Shown piece by piece: positions 1 to 8,543 of a stretch of 64,000 nt of DNA (positions are counted from its first letter, which is position 1; each line of letters opens with the position of its first letter). The notes beneath the pieces are model-generated. The model had not been told where the DNA came from and did no database searches. It saw nothing but the letters and a program-made list of their open reading frames with translations. The DNA lies in assembly GCA_945868305.1 (NCBI GenBank), contig CAMBKU010000003.1:1-64000 (forward strand), given 5' to 3'. The stretch is from an uncultured Lachnospiraceae bacterium (lineage in GTDB: Bacteria; Bacillota; Clostridia; Lachnospirales; Lachnospiraceae). Both the position numbers and the translations under genes were made by a program.

Positions 1-298
1 TTTTTTCAATCTTAACCTGAGTGAACGCCTGTCTGTGACCGTTTTTCTTGTGATAACCGGTTTTTCTCTTGTACTTGTAAACAATAACCTTTTTTGCTCT
101 GCCTTCCTTTACTACGGAAGCAGTAACGGTTGCATTAGCTACGATTGGATCACCAACTACTAATTTCCCGTTGTTTACAGCTAAAACCTGATCAAATGTA
201 ACAGTCTCTCCAGCTTCTGCACCAAGTTTTTCAATGGTAATGATATCGCCTTCGGATACTTTGTACTGTTTACCACCTGTTGCTATAATTGCGTACAT
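1..298 (-). CDS. rplU: 50S ribosomal protein L21, partial at the window edge
   Basis: The minus strand from the ATG at 298 reads [14 protein letters not shown] and continues to a C-terminal part ending in AFTQVKIEK at the window edge. This is a typical bacterial L21, a 23S rRNA-binding protein of the large subunit. About 99 codons are present; the family is about 100-105 residues, so only the last few codons and the stop are missing. AGGAGG lies just upstream of the ATG. In Firmicutes rplU normally starts an rplU-(ysxB)-rpmA operon, which would continue to the left of the window. Confidence 0.95.
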   Translation of the reverse strand, partial: MYAIIATGGKQYKVSEGDIITIEKLGAEAGETVTFDQVLAVNNGKLVVGDPIVANATVTASVVKEGRAKKVIVYKYKRKTGYHKKNGHRQAFTQVKIEK

Positions 299-382
299 AT
301 GGCACCTCCTATTATCATTACTCGCCAGTTGCGGTGCTGCGTAAGGGCAGACTTATAACCTCACTGTGCGGCATACTATGAA
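299..382 (-). promoter_or_regulatory. Probable L21 leader, 5'UTR of rplU
   Basis: About 85 bases lie between the promoter and the rplU start codon. On the minus strand they hold GC-rich blocks (GCCGCAC, GTCTGCC, GCAGCACCGC) able to form stems, ending in AGGAGG. Firmicutes rplU genes are commonly preceded by the structured L21 leader, thought to bind L21 for autoregulation. Position and composition fit, but I have not verified the consensus fold. Confidence 0.5.
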
Positions 383-411
383 AGAATAGCATAGAAACTA
401 TGATTCGTCAA
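383..411 (-). promoter_or_regulatory. SigA-type promoter for rplU
   Basis: On the minus strand TTGACG, a 17-base spacer and TATTCT are present. The -35 and part of the spacer overlap the last codons of the upstream rng gene. This suggests rplU is transcribed independently of rng. Confidence 0.7.
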
Positions 412-1663
412 TACTTTTTTGGAAATAAATCTGCTCTCGCAATGTTTTTTTTACTTTTTTCCGTGTCAGCTCTACCAAGCCCAATTTAGTGATATCAATA
501 AGCTGTGTTGCGACTGGGTCTTTTTTTAATTCCATGCGGAAAGTGTGCATCAGTTCTTCCTCATCCTCTTTTGATTTCATGTTGATGAAATCCACGATAC
601 AGATACCGGAAATATTGCGAAGCCTCAACTGCCTTGCAATTTCTTTTGCTGCCTCCAGATTGATTTTTTTAAAATTTTCTCCGGAGGACTTTTTTGCAAT
701 ATTTTTTCCACTGTTGACATCAATGACTGTAAGTGCCTCCGTAGGCTGAATAATTAAATAAGCCCCGGATTTTAGCCAGACTCGCTCTCTCAAGGCATCC
801 CTAAGCTCCCCTTCCAGATTATAAAGCTTGTGAAGAGGCAGCATATCGTCTTCGTATAGTCTGAGATTTCCCTTAAAATTTATATTACCTTTATAATAAG
901 CTGTAATTTCTTTAAAAACACTGGCATCATCTGTCACAATTTCTGCAAGAGAATCCATATCTAAATCCTGCAGGGTCTTTAAAATACCATGTTCCTGGCA
1001 GTAAAGCAAACTGAAACAGGTTTTATGAATAGAGGTTTCTTTTAAATGAATAAATTCCTGCTCAAGGTCTTTTAATTCCTGCAATATATCGTAATCAGCT
1101 GCATTTTTTGCGTTAGTTCGAACAATTACGCCATATTCTTCCCTCTTATTTGCTTCAATCAGCTTTTTAATCCTTGTTCCCGTCTCCTTATCCAGTTTTT
1201 TTGATACACCGGTCCTCAAATTTTCTGTAGTGAGCACCAGATAGTTTCCGGTAAAATTTAAGTTTGTAGTAAGATAAGGATCTTTGGTCTTCATAGCTTC
1301 CTTTTCTATTTGAACAAGGAGTTCATCCCCGATACATAAAGGCTTTTTTCCTATTTTTTTTGTAAAAAGCGGATGCTTCAACTGTTCCATAGGATAATAG
1401 CCCTGCTCTCCATTTCCGGAAAACTGGATGAAAGCAGCGTTTAGGTTCTTTACAATGTTAGTAACTTTCCCTATATAAATATTTCCGAGAATGGATTCCT
1501 GATTTACCGGGGTTAAAAACAAATCTGCAAGCTTATCATCTTCATAAACAGCAGTAATCCGGTATTCTGGATTACTCATTTCCATTCTGTGGGTAAAGGA
1601 ATTTGCCAGCATAAGCAGTTCAGGTGAAAGTTTTTTTTTAGTTAAAACCAGTTTCTTTTTCAA
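398..1663 (-). CDS. rng: Ribonuclease E/G family protein
   Basis: A single-strand-specific endoribonuclease of the RNase E/G family, expected to act in rRNA maturation and mRNA turnover in the cytoplasm. An S1-like RNA-binding region lies near residues 55-145. The catalytic segment has the metal-binding aspartates in VIDVNSGKN (about 315) and CIVDFINM (about 357). At 421 residues it stops about 28 residues after the block LGLVELTRKK and lacks the CPxCxG zinc-link that joins dimers in RNase E. The start is TTG with AGGAGG seven bases upstream. It follows the DUF2344 gene by 23 bases, the usual order in clostridia before rplU. Confidence 0.9.
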   Translation of the reverse strand: MKKKLVLTKKKLSPELLMLANSFTHRMEMSNPEYRITAVYEDDKLADLFLTPVNQESILGNIYIGKVTNIVKNLNAAFIQFSGNGEQGYYPMEQLKHPLFTKKIGKKPLCIGDELLVQIEKEAMKTKDPYLTTNLNFTGNYLVLTTENLRTGVSKKLDKETGTRIKKLIEANKREEYGVIVRTNAKNAADYDILQELKDLEQEFIHLKETSIHKTCFSLLYCQEHGILKTLQDLDMDSLAEIVTDDASVFKEITAYYKGNINFKGNLRLYEDDMLPLHKLYNLEGELRDALRERVWLKSGAYLIIQPTEALTVIDVNSGKNIAKKSSGENFKKINLEAAKEIARQLRLRNISGICIVDFINMKSKEDEEELMHTFRMELKKDPVATQLIDITKLGLVELTRKKVKKTLREQIYFQKSIDES

Positions 1664-1686
1664 CGTTTATCCTCCTTATACAACAT

Positions 1687-2433
1687 CTATTTGTCTTGAT
1701 GCGCAGGAATCTCCGTTAATATATCGTTTCCCAGATCACCAAGGGGAACAAATCCCTCTCCTTCTTTTTTCGCATATACATCCACACGATGAATCTGAAA
1801 AGCAAATTCTTCGTAAGAAAGGGAAAGAAATTCATAAAAAGCCAAAAGTACCAGTTCCGGTTTTAAGTTATCCGTACTTCCAGTACAGACCTTCAGATAA
1901 AAGACAGGGCGGTTTGCTTCTTCCAAAATCTGAAAGTCATAAACAAGCTGCTTTAAGTCCATGACCTTCTCACTTTTCTTTGTTTTTTTTGTGACAAGAA
2001 CTTCACTCCTGTCATAGAAAAAATGGTTTAATTTTTCCTGCCATTCCGGTATGCTGTAAGGATTATCATAGCCCTCTTTGATATAAATTTTATAGTCTGC
2101 GGCAGCCACAATAGACATCGCATTTTTTGCGTCAGTTGGAAGTTGCCGATATTCTAAGACTTCTACGCCATCAACCATTGCAAGATTTAAGTTTTTAATC
2201 GATGCTTCCGTCGTTTTCGTGGAATTTACCTCAATATCCAGATATTCGCCGTCACTGGTGATACCCACACCGAGGGGCGCAGCAAAGGACATAATCTGAT
2301 GCGGGGAAAAGCCTTCGGAATATTTGATATCAATGTCTGCCCGACGCATAGCTTTCTGGAAATAACGCATCATGTCCAGATGTCCAATAAATTTCATCAC
2401 TCCGGATTTTGCAAATTTAATTCTTATCTTCAA
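1687..2433 (-). CDS. TIGR03936-type radical SAM-associated protein (DUF2344)
   Basis: About 248 residues, starting KIRIKFAKSG and containing FIGHLDMMRYFQKAMRRA, the conserved opening of the DUF2344 family. These proteins occur fused to, or beside, TIGR03960 radical SAM proteins; the biochemical role is unknown and tRNA or RNA modification is only a guess. The ORF track starts at GTG 2442, but AAGGAGG lies seven bases before the TTG at 2433, so I prefer that start. The 5' end overlaps the 3' end of the upstream radical SAM gene by 17 bases, which points to translational coupling. Confidence 0.85.
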   Translation of the reverse strand: MKIRIKFAKSGVMKFIGHLDMMRYFQKAMRRADIDIKYSEGFSPHQIMSFAAPLGVGITSDGEYLDIEVNSTKTTEASIKNLNLAMVDGVEVLEYRQLPTDAKNAMSIVAAADYKIYIKEGYDNPYSIPEWQEKLNHFFYDRSEVLVTKKTKKSEKVMDLKQLVYDFQILEEANRPVFYLKVCTGSTDNLKPELVLLAFYEFLSLSYEEFAFQIHRVDVYAKKEGEGFVPLGDLGNDILTEIPAHQDK

Positions 2434-4285
2434 AGCAGACACCTCCTTTATAGTTCATAGCACCGCAACCGGAACACTGCATCCGGCAGTTTGGTGTAAC
2501 CTTTTCTTCCTGTGCCGTATTCCACTGTCGAATAAGGAAATCTTTTGTCACGCCTGCATTGATAAAGTCCCATGGGAAAATTTCAGTGAGTGGTCGTTCG
2601 CGCATAGTATAGAAATCAGTATCCATACCAATTTCCTGAAAAGTTTTTATCCATTTTTCATTGTCAAAAAATTCTGTCCAGGCATCAAAAATACAGCCAT
2701 TCTCATACGCCTTTAAAAGTGCCTGTCCCACCTTACGATCTCCTCTGGCGAAAATCCCCTCTAAGACCGTAACGTCAGCTTCATGCCAGTTATACTTGAT
2801 GCTCTTTTTGTTTAACTGCTCTTTCACCGCGTCATTTACTACCTTTGCCCTGCCAAGATAACTGTCCCTGTCGTACATTCTTGCCCACTGAAAGGGGGTA
2901 AAAGGCTTTGGAACAAAAAAGGAAGTGCTGATAGTAATCTGACATTTTCCGTTTCTTTGGTCTTTCGGAATCTCATAATAGCGAACCGCAATCTTATTTG
3001 CCAGTTCAGCAATGGCACGCATATCTTCCGCTGTTTCCGTTGGCAGTCCTAACATAAAATAAAGTTTTACCTTTTGCCAGCCGCCTTCAAATGCCATTCC
3101 AGCTCCCTCTAAAATAACATCCTCAGTCAGTCCCTTATTGATTACATTTCTTAATCGCTGAGAGCCTGCTTCCGGTGCAAAAGTCAGACTACTTTTTCGG
3201 ATATCCTGCACTTTACTCATGACATCCAATGAAAATGCATCAATGCGTAAGGAAGGAAGTGAAATATTAACCCCTTTGTCCTTAAAGTTGTCAATTAAGA
3301 AACTGACTAATTCCTCCAGATGGGAATAATCGCTGGAACTTAGGGAACTTAAAGAAATCTCCTCGTGTCCGGTGTTTTTTAACATTTCATAAGCATGTTT
3401 TTTTAAGACATCTATATCCTTTTCACGATTAGGACGGTAAATCATTCCTGCCTGGCAAAAACGGCAGCCACGAATACACCCACGCTGTATTTCCAGTACC
3501 ACACGATCCTGTGTTGCCTTGATAAAAGGCACAATCGGCTTTTCGGGATAGGTAGCGTCTGTGAGATTTGTAACGACCTGTTTCTCTACTTTTGCAGGAA
3601 CATCCTCATAAACAGGCTTCATTTCCTTTATCGTTCCGTCTTCTTTATAGGTCACTTCATAAAGCGATGGAACATAAATGCCTGGGATTTTGGATGCCTC
3701 ATGCAAAAAATCAGCTCTGGAAATGCCTTTTTTACGACAGTCTTTATAAAGAGCAAACAGGTTATCATACTGTGTTTCGCCCTCTCCGATATAAAATAAA
3801 TCAAAAAAATCTGCCAAAGGTTCCGGATTATATGTGCAGGGACCTCCGCCAATTACAAGCGGTACATCCCAGTTTCTGTCTTTTGCAAAAAAGGGAATTT
3901 GCGCCAAATCCAAAATCTGTAGTATGTTGGTATAACACATTTCATATTGAATTGTAATACCTAAAAAATCAAAGTTTTTTATTGGTTCCTGGCTTTCCAG
4001 TGCGAAAAGCGGAATGTTTTTTTCTTTCATAATCTCATGTAAATCTGGCCATGGAGAAAATACACGTTCACAGTAAACATCGTCTCTCTTATTGAACATG
4101 TCATATAAAATCTGCATGCCAAGATGTGACATTCCAATCTCGTAAACGTCTGGAAAGCACATACAAAACCGTATTTCTACACTTTCAGGATCTTTTTTTA
4201 CCATATTTAATTCATTTCCAATATAACGGGCAGGCTTATCTACCGTTAAAAGAATTTCATCAGATAATGCTAATTTTTTACTCAT
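2417..4285 (-). CDS. B12-binding-type radical SAM protein (TIGR03960 family)
   Basis: A 622-residue radical SAM protein. The N-terminal third (to about 230) resembles a cobalamin-binding type fold with the conserved block FPDVYEIGMSHLGMQILY. The cluster motif CIRGCRFCQAG at about 270 binds the SAM-linked 4Fe-4S cluster. A small Cys-rich tail (CRMQCSGCGAMNY) near the C terminus could hold another metal. Its partner DUF2344 protein is encoded directly downstream with overlap. Substrate unknown. The ATG has GAGAGG upstream. Confidence 0.88.
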   Translation of the reverse strand: MSKKLALSDEILLTVDKPARYIGNELNMVKKDPESVEIRFCMCFPDVYEIGMSHLGMQILYDMFNKRDDVYCERVFSPWPDLHEIMKEKNIPLFALESQEPIKNFDFLGITIQYEMCYTNILQILDLAQIPFFAKDRNWDVPLVIGGGPCTYNPEPLADFFDLFYIGEGETQYDNLFALYKDCRKKGISRADFLHEASKIPGIYVPSLYEVTYKEDGTIKEMKPVYEDVPAKVEKQVVTNLTDATYPEKPIVPFIKATQDRVVLEIQRGCIRGCRFCQAGMIYRPNREKDIDVLKKHAYEMLKNTGHEEISLSSLSSSDYSHLEELVSFLIDNFKDKGVNISLPSLRIDAFSLDVMSKVQDIRKSSLTFAPEAGSQRLRNVINKGLTEDVILEGAGMAFEGGWQKVKLYFMLGLPTETAEDMRAIAELANKIAVRYYEIPKDQRNGKCQITISTSFFVPKPFTPFQWARMYDRDSYLGRAKVVNDAVKEQLNKKSIKYNWHEADVTVLEGIFARGDRKVGQALLKAYENGCIFDAWTEFFDNEKWIKTFQEIGMDTDFYTMRERPLTEIFPWDFINAGVTKDFLIRQWNTAQEEKVTPNCRMQCSGCGAMNYKGGVCFEDKN

Positions 4286-4310
4286 TTCATACCTCTCGAT
4301 AATTATCGGT

Positions 4311-4697
4311 TCAAATATCAGAATCGAATACCATCATAACATATTTTTCGAGATTTGTATAATCATAGTTTTCTTCGATTTTTTCCGTAATATCTTCTGA
4401 AGAAAAACCAAGGATTGAGATATCATTTTTCTCACAGAAGAAAAAGATCGCAAAAAGTAAAACAGACAGAAAGAAACGAATTCTTATCCCAGCGCCGATT
4501 CCAGCTGCCTGTGCTTCTACATCATTTTCTTTCTCCAGGCAATTTCGATATTTTTCACCGGAAGATTTTATCCCACAATCAGGGAAAGATTTCCGAACCT
4601 CCTCAATATATTTTTTTCTGTTTCGAATGTCTTCTTCATTCATAGCACCCAATAGTTTACATAAATATTTTATGTAAATCTCCTGTTTGATTTTCAT
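4311..4697 (-). CDS. Hypothetical protein with one membrane segment
   Basis: A 128-residue protein I do not recognise. It has a charged N-terminal half, one hydrophobic helix (about residues 74-88, FFLSVLLFAIFFFC) and an acidic C-terminal part rich in Asp and Glu. It lies 25 bases upstream of the TIGR03960 gene and so may be the first gene of that operon. No convincing Shine-Dalgarno precedes the ATG at 4697; a start at the internal Met (MNEED, about residue 19) is possible. Confidence 0.55.
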   Translation of the reverse strand: MKIKQEIYIKYLCKLLGAMNEEDIRNRKKYIEEVRKSFPDCGIKSSGEKYRNCLEKENDVEAQAAGIGAGIRIRFFLSVLLFAIFFFCEKNDISILGFSSEDITEKIEENYDYTNLEKYVMMVFDSDI

Positions 4698-4740
4698 AAT
4701 TACTATAAATATATCGCATATATTTCAATTCATAACTAAA

Positions 4741-4772
4741 ATAAAAATAGAAGCTGCCACAAACAGCTTCTA
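4741..4772 (-). terminator. Intrinsic terminator after the MarR/citrate synthase operon
   Basis: On the minus strand GAAGCTG and CAGCTTC form a 7-bp stem followed by TATTTTTATTTT. It sits just after the stop codon of the distal MarR gene. Confidence 0.8.
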
Positions 4773-4778
4773 TCTCTT

Positions 4779-5222
4779 TTATCCCAGAGTATTTTCTTTT
4801 TCCTTTAATATATCCGATATCTTATGCATGGTCCTTAAAGTAATCTCCATATCTTCTGGCGAAATCTGTTCACTGATTTCGGAATAATATTTTTGCATCA
4901 TATTTCTTTGATCATTCATAAGTTCAATGGATTTATTGGTCAGCTCTACATATGTGCGTTCCTTTTCCGCATCTGTTTTCCATTTAACATATCCCCTGTC
5001 ATAAAGCTTTTGAATTGCCTTTGAGATATCCGGCATGGAAAGCTGCATCGCCTCCGCCAATTCGGAAAGGTAAACGCCGCTTTTTAATGTTGAGGTTTCC
5101 TCGCAATGTTTGATGTAATACAAAAACATATAATCCGTTCGCTTAATAGAATGGAACACTTTATCGATATTAAAGTTCTTTAAAAAGAATTCTTCGGCAT
5201 GATACTTTTCATTTTCCTGCAT
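4779..5222 (-). CDS. MarR family transcriptional regulator, distal gene of the citrate synthase operon
   Basis: A 147-residue winged-helix regulator. The helix-turn-helix region is near residues 50-90 (LSELAEAMQLSMPDISKAIQ) and the wing follows (RGYVKWKTDAEKERTYVELT). It abuts the citrate synthase stop codon, so it is co-transcribed with it. The track start is GTG 5225; the ATG one codon later is equally likely. It differs clearly from the other MarR protein of the operon (6615-7055), so the two are not a recent duplication. Ligand unknown. Confidence 0.85.
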   Translation of the reverse strand: MQENEKYHAEEFFLKNFNIDKVFHSIKRTDYMFLYYIKHCEETSTLKSGVYLSELAEAMQLSMPDISKAIQKLYDRGYVKWKTDAEKERTYVELTNKSIELMNDQRNMMQKYYSEISEQISPEDMEITLRTMHKISDILKEKENTLG

Positions 5223-5225
5223 CAC

Positions 5226-6581
5226 TTATCTCGCCTCTCTCTCTACATACTCTTTTTTGGTTACCAGACTCTTGTAGGCCGGACGAATAATTTTATCTGT
5301 GGAAATCAGTTCCTCAATTCTGTGTGCACTCCAGCCAACAATACGGGCAATCGCAAATAACGGAGTATAAAGTTCCACCGGTATGCCCAGCATATCATAA
5401 ACAAATCCGCTGTAAAAATCGACGTTAGGGCTGACGCCTTTATAAATCTTACGTTCCTCTGCAATAAGTTCCGTGGCAATTTTTTCCACATTATTGTAAA
5501 GAACCATATCTTCTTCACGTTCTTTGTCTTTTGCCAGTTTTTCCACAAAATCCTTAAAGATCACTTCTCTAGGATCAGACAGAGAGTAAACTGCATGCCC
5601 CATTCCGTAAACTAATCCTTTGTGGTCAAACGCTTTTTTATTCAAAATCTTATCCAGATAATCCCGGATTGCCGTTTCATTCCCTGGATCCGGTACATGG
5701 GCACGAATATCTTCCATCATTTTCATGACCATAATATTGGCACCACCATGTTTCTTTCCTTTTAAGGAAGATAATGCCGCTGCTATTGCAGAATAAGTGT
5801 CGGAACCTGAAGATGTAACTACTCTGGTCGTAAAAGTAGAATTGTTTCCACCACCATGTTCCATATGAAGCAGTAATGCCACATCCAATACATTTGCTTC
5901 CAGACTGGAGAACTGCATATCCGGTCGCAGCATACGAAGGAAATTCTCCGCAATAGAAAGAGAAGCGTCCGGTCGGTGAATATACATACTTCCGTCTTTT
6001 TCGTAATGATTGTATGCATGATAAGCGTAGACTGCCATCATGGGAAAGATACTGATAAGCTGAATACATTGGCGCAGTACATTGCTAATAGACAAATCAG
6101 CTGTATCATCATCATAAGATGCCAGTGTCAACACACTTCGTGTCATGGAATTCATAATATCATGACTTGGTGCTTTCATGATAACGTCTCTGGTAAAGTT
6201 TGTCGGCATTTCCATACTATCCGCAATAATTTTCTGGAATTCGTTTAATTCTCTCTCCGAAGGAAGTTCCCCAAACAGAAGCAGATATGCTCCTTCCTCA
6301 AAAATAAAACGTTTATTTTTGCTTCCCTTTACCAGATCTTTTACATTATATCCACGATATAACAGTTGACCGTCACAAGGTACCTGCTTTCCTTCTACAT
6401 TTTTAAACGCTGTAATTTCAGAAATATTGGTAAGTCCTGTCAGAACTCCCTTTCCATTTTCATCACGCAGTCCACGTTTTACTCCGTATTCCTGATATAA
6501 GTCTTTGGAAACGGTATCGTTTTTCAGGCAAAGCTGCTCCAGCTTTTTCGCATAATCAATCGCGTTGTCTCGATTTCCCAT
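5226..6581 (-). CDS. Citrate synthase family protein
   Basis: A 451-residue citrate/2-methylcitrate synthase, condensing acetyl-CoA with oxaloacetate (or possibly propionyl-CoA). The family blocks are present: HGGGNNSTFTTRVV with an active-site His, and GMGHAVYSLSDPR with the second. It is slightly longer than the 370-430 residue type, with an N-terminal extension. In anaerobes it feeds 2-oxoglutarate and glutamate synthesis. No aconitase or isocitrate dehydrogenase gene is nearby. It lies between two MarR genes in one operon; GAGGTG precedes the ATG. Substrate choice (oxaloacetate or another 2-oxoacid) is not decided by sequence reading alone. Confidence 0.9.
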   Translation of the reverse strand: MGNRDNAIDYAKKLEQLCLKNDTVSKDLYQEYGVKRGLRDENGKGVLTGLTNISEITAFKNVEGKQVPCDGQLLYRGYNVKDLVKGSKNKRFIFEEGAYLLLFGELPSERELNEFQKIIADSMEMPTNFTRDVIMKAPSHDIMNSMTRSVLTLASYDDDTADLSISNVLRQCIQLISIFPMMAVYAYHAYNHYEKDGSMYIHRPDASLSIAENFLRMLRPDMQFSSLEANVLDVALLLHMEHGGGNNSTFTTRVVTSSGSDTYSAIAAALSSLKGKKHGGANIMVMKMMEDIRAHVPDPGNETAIRDYLDKILNKKAFDHKGLVYGMGHAVYSLSDPREVIFKDFVEKLAKDKEREEDMVLYNNVEKIATELIAEERKIYKGVSPNVDFYSGFVYDMLGIPVELYTPLFAIARIVGWSAHRIEELISTDKIIRPAYKSLVTKKEYVEREAR

Positions 6582-6614
6582 TCAGTCACCTCATTCTTTC
6601 ATACAAGTTGTTGT

Positions 6615-7055
6615 TTATAGTTTCTCCAGTTCCCGGACGATATTGCCCTGCATCTTAGCACAGATTTGCTCCAATAAAACTCTTTCTTCCTCCGAAATAT
6701 CCGTAAGTAAAATACGCCAGCATTCTTCATGTATCTTTAAAAAATCTTCGATTACCGGATCTGCTTCTCCGGACAGACGAATATGGATAAAACGATGATC
6801 TGTTCTATCTTCGCTCAGGAAAATAAATCCCCGTGCTTTCAGGTTATCAATAGACTTTGAAACATGAGCCTTTGAAATATGTTTTTTTTCCATAATATCC
6901 TTTGCCGTATCTCCACAGCGTCCATTGGAAAGATATGCAAGGATATCAAGTTCTATCTTTCGCAGTCCATATTTCTGCATCAGAGGTTCAGATTTCTTTT
7001 CCAACAGTTTCTTTAGTTCTGATCCTAACGTCAGCACATCATATTCTTTGTACAT
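6615..7055 (-). CDS. MarR family transcriptional regulator, first gene of the citrate synthase operon
   Basis: A 146-residue MarR-type regulator with the recognition region AKDIMEKKHISKAHVSKSID (about 53-73) and the wing LSEDRTDHRFIHIRL. It is the promoter-proximal gene, 33 bases before citrate synthase. A perfect palindrome overlaps its transcription start region, so autorepression and repression of citrate synthase are likely. What it senses cannot be read from the sequence. Confidence 0.87.
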   Translation of the reverse strand: MYKEYDVLTLGSELKKLLEKKSEPLMQKYGLRKIELDILAYLSNGRCGDTAKDIMEKKHISKAHVSKSIDNLKARGFIFLSEDRTDHRFIHIRLSGEADPVIEDFLKIHEECWRILLTDISEEERVLLEQICAKMQGNIVRELEKL

Positions 7056-7076
7056 TTTTCCGCCATCCTGTTATTG

Positions 7077-7090
7077 GTTCACTTGTGAAC
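7077..7090. promoter_or_regulatory. Palindromic operator GTTCACTTGTGAAC
   Basis: A perfect 6+2+6 inverted repeat just downstream of the -10 box of the MarR/citrate synthase promoter, covering the expected start of transcription. This is the usual place for a MarR autorepressor site. The assignment to a specific MarR protein is inferred. Confidence 0.7.
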
Positions 7091-7098
7091 TATTTAAA

Positions 7099-7127
7099 AT
7101 TATACCGTTCTTTATGTAGAATGTCAA
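7099..7127 (-). promoter_or_regulatory. Consensus SigA promoter of the MarR/citrate synthase operon
   Basis: TTGACA, 17 bases, TATAAT on the minus strand: a perfect match to the housekeeping consensus, 44 bases before the MarR start codon. Such a strong promoter fits a repressed operon. Confidence 0.9.
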
Positions 7128-7136
7128 ACTCTTTTC

Positions 7137-7151
7137 TAACGGATTCTGTTA
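7137..7151. promoter_or_regulatory. Second palindrome TAACGGATTCTGTTA upstream of the -35
   Basis: A 15-bp inverted repeat with one mismatch per arm (TAACGGA/TCTGTTA), located nine bases upstream of the -35 box. The half-site TAACAGA recurs at about 7199. Its sequence differs from the GTTCAC palindrome, so it may bind another regulator, possibly the second MarR protein. Confidence 0.4.
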
Positions 7152-7215
7152 ATATTTTATAAAATTATTCTTAATTTTCCTTATTTTTATACATTCTCTA
7201 ACAGAAAGAATATGC

Positions 7216-7253
7216 AAAAAACTCCGCGTACCCGGAATGGTACGCAGAGTTTT
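7216..7253 (-). terminator. Intrinsic terminator of the his operon
   Basis: On the minus strand ACTCTGCGTACC and GGGTACGCGGAGT form a long stem followed by TTTTTTGC, directly after the hisIE stop codon. It is a strong rho-independent terminator. Confidence 0.93.
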
Positions 7254-8534
7254 CTAACGTTGCGATAATTCTGTTGTGATTTCTTCCCATGTGATTCCCT
7301 TTTCTACCATAAGAACCATGATATGATAAAGAAAATCTGATATTTCATATTTGATTTCCTGTGAATCCGGATTTTTGGCTGCGATTACGATTTCCGTGCA
7401 TTCTTCACCGCATTTTTTCAAAATTTTGTCAAGCCCTTTGTCAAAGAGATAGTTTGTATAGGAACCCTCCTTTGGATGCTCCTTTCGGTCTGCAATGACA
7501 TTGTAAAGCGTTTCAAAGACTTTGAGCGGATTTTTTTCTACATATTCCTTTTTGATGATTTCGTTGAAAAAGCAAGTTCGATTTCCCGTATGACATGCTG
7601 CACCAACCTGAGATACCCGTGCCAAAATGGTATCATAATCACAGTCTGCCGTTAAAGACTTCACATACTGAATATGACCGGAGGTCATGCCTTTAATCCA
7701 AAGCTCTTTCCTGCTTCTACTATAGTAGGTCATTTTACCAATATTAATTGTAGTATTGAAAGCTTCTTCATTCATATAAGCAAGCATTAAGACCTCATTT
7801 GTCTTGTAATCCTGCACAATAACCGGAACCATGCCATCAGAGTTTAACTTAAGATCAGACCACTGAATCGCAGGCTCAAAATTATCCATCTTGATACCGG
7901 CTTTTCGACATTCGGTCTTTAATGCCATGACGTCAATTTCTGTGTTATTGATAAAACTGCCCATGATGCCGCGGACATTTACTTTCTTTAAGACCTCAAT
8001 AATCTCATCTGGATTATATTCATCCATCTGGATAATATAAGGAATAGGCGTAATATTTTCTACCGCTTCTAAAATATTATAGTCCATAACAACAATTTCA
8101 TGAAACATATCCTGCATTTCCGCCCGATGTTTAAAGATATAATCCACATTCTGGATGGAAAGCAGCATTTTATCCTTACCAAAGCGTTTACTGCCCTCCT
8201 CCGCAAGCTGGGTAGTCTCTGGCTTGGAACCATTTAAAACGACCTGTTTGCATCCGGCATAAAGGAATTTCTTAATATCTTCAAGACGCTTAATGTTTCC
8301 CCCGGCACAAATCGGAATTTCAATATTCTGCCACAAATTCTTTATGGTATGAATGTTTTTCTCATGTTCATTATCATCATCCGATAAATCATAAATTATG
8401 ATTTTGTCGATTCCGCTGTCATTGTACATCTGCACAAGGGAATATAAATCGCCTGCCGAAGAAAAATCATCCGGTCCTTTTACAGCAACTCCATTCTTCA
8501 AATATAAGGTTGAGACAATTGTTTTCTTTTCCAT
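7254..8534 (-). CDS. hisIE: HisIE with an N-terminal HisF-like domain
   Basis: A 426-residue, three-part protein. Residues about 1-215 resemble the HisF/HisA half-barrel proteins (opening [16 protein letters not shown], and [21 protein letters not shown]). Residues about 220-320 are phosphoribosyl-AMP cyclohydrolase HisI, with zinc/active residues in DCDYDTIL and [10 protein letters not shown]. The rest is phosphoribosyl-ATP pyrophosphatase HisE ([22 protein letters not shown]). HisI and HisE catalyse steps 2 and 3 of histidine synthesis. In the HisF-like part the two catalytic Asp positions appear to be Tyr (CLDVKDG becomes TLYLKNG) and Gln, so this domain is probably not a cyclase. It is the last gene of the operon, before a terminator. 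Confidence 0.9.
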   Translation of the reverse strand: MEKKTIVSTLYLKNGVAVKGPDDFSSAGDLYSLVQMYNDSGIDKIIIYDLSDDDNEHEKNIHTIKNLWQNIEIPICAGGNIKRLEDIKKFLYAGCKQVVLNGSKPETTQLAEEGSKRFGKDKMLLSIQNVDYIFKHRAEMQDMFHEIVVMDYNILEAVENITPIPYIIQMDEYNPDEIIEVLKKVNVRGIMGSFINNTEIDVMALKTECRKAGIKMDNFEPAIQWSDLKLNSDGMVPVIVQDYKTNEVLMLAYMNEEAFNTTINIGKMTYYSRSRKELWIKGMTSGHIQYVKSLTADCDYDTILARVSQVGAACHTGNRTCFFNEIIKKEYVEKNPLKVFETLYNVIADRKEHPKEGSYTNYLFDKGLDKILKKCGEECTEIVIAAKNPDSQEIKYEISDFLYHIMVLMVEKGITWEEITTELSQR

Positions 8535-8543
8535 AACATCACC

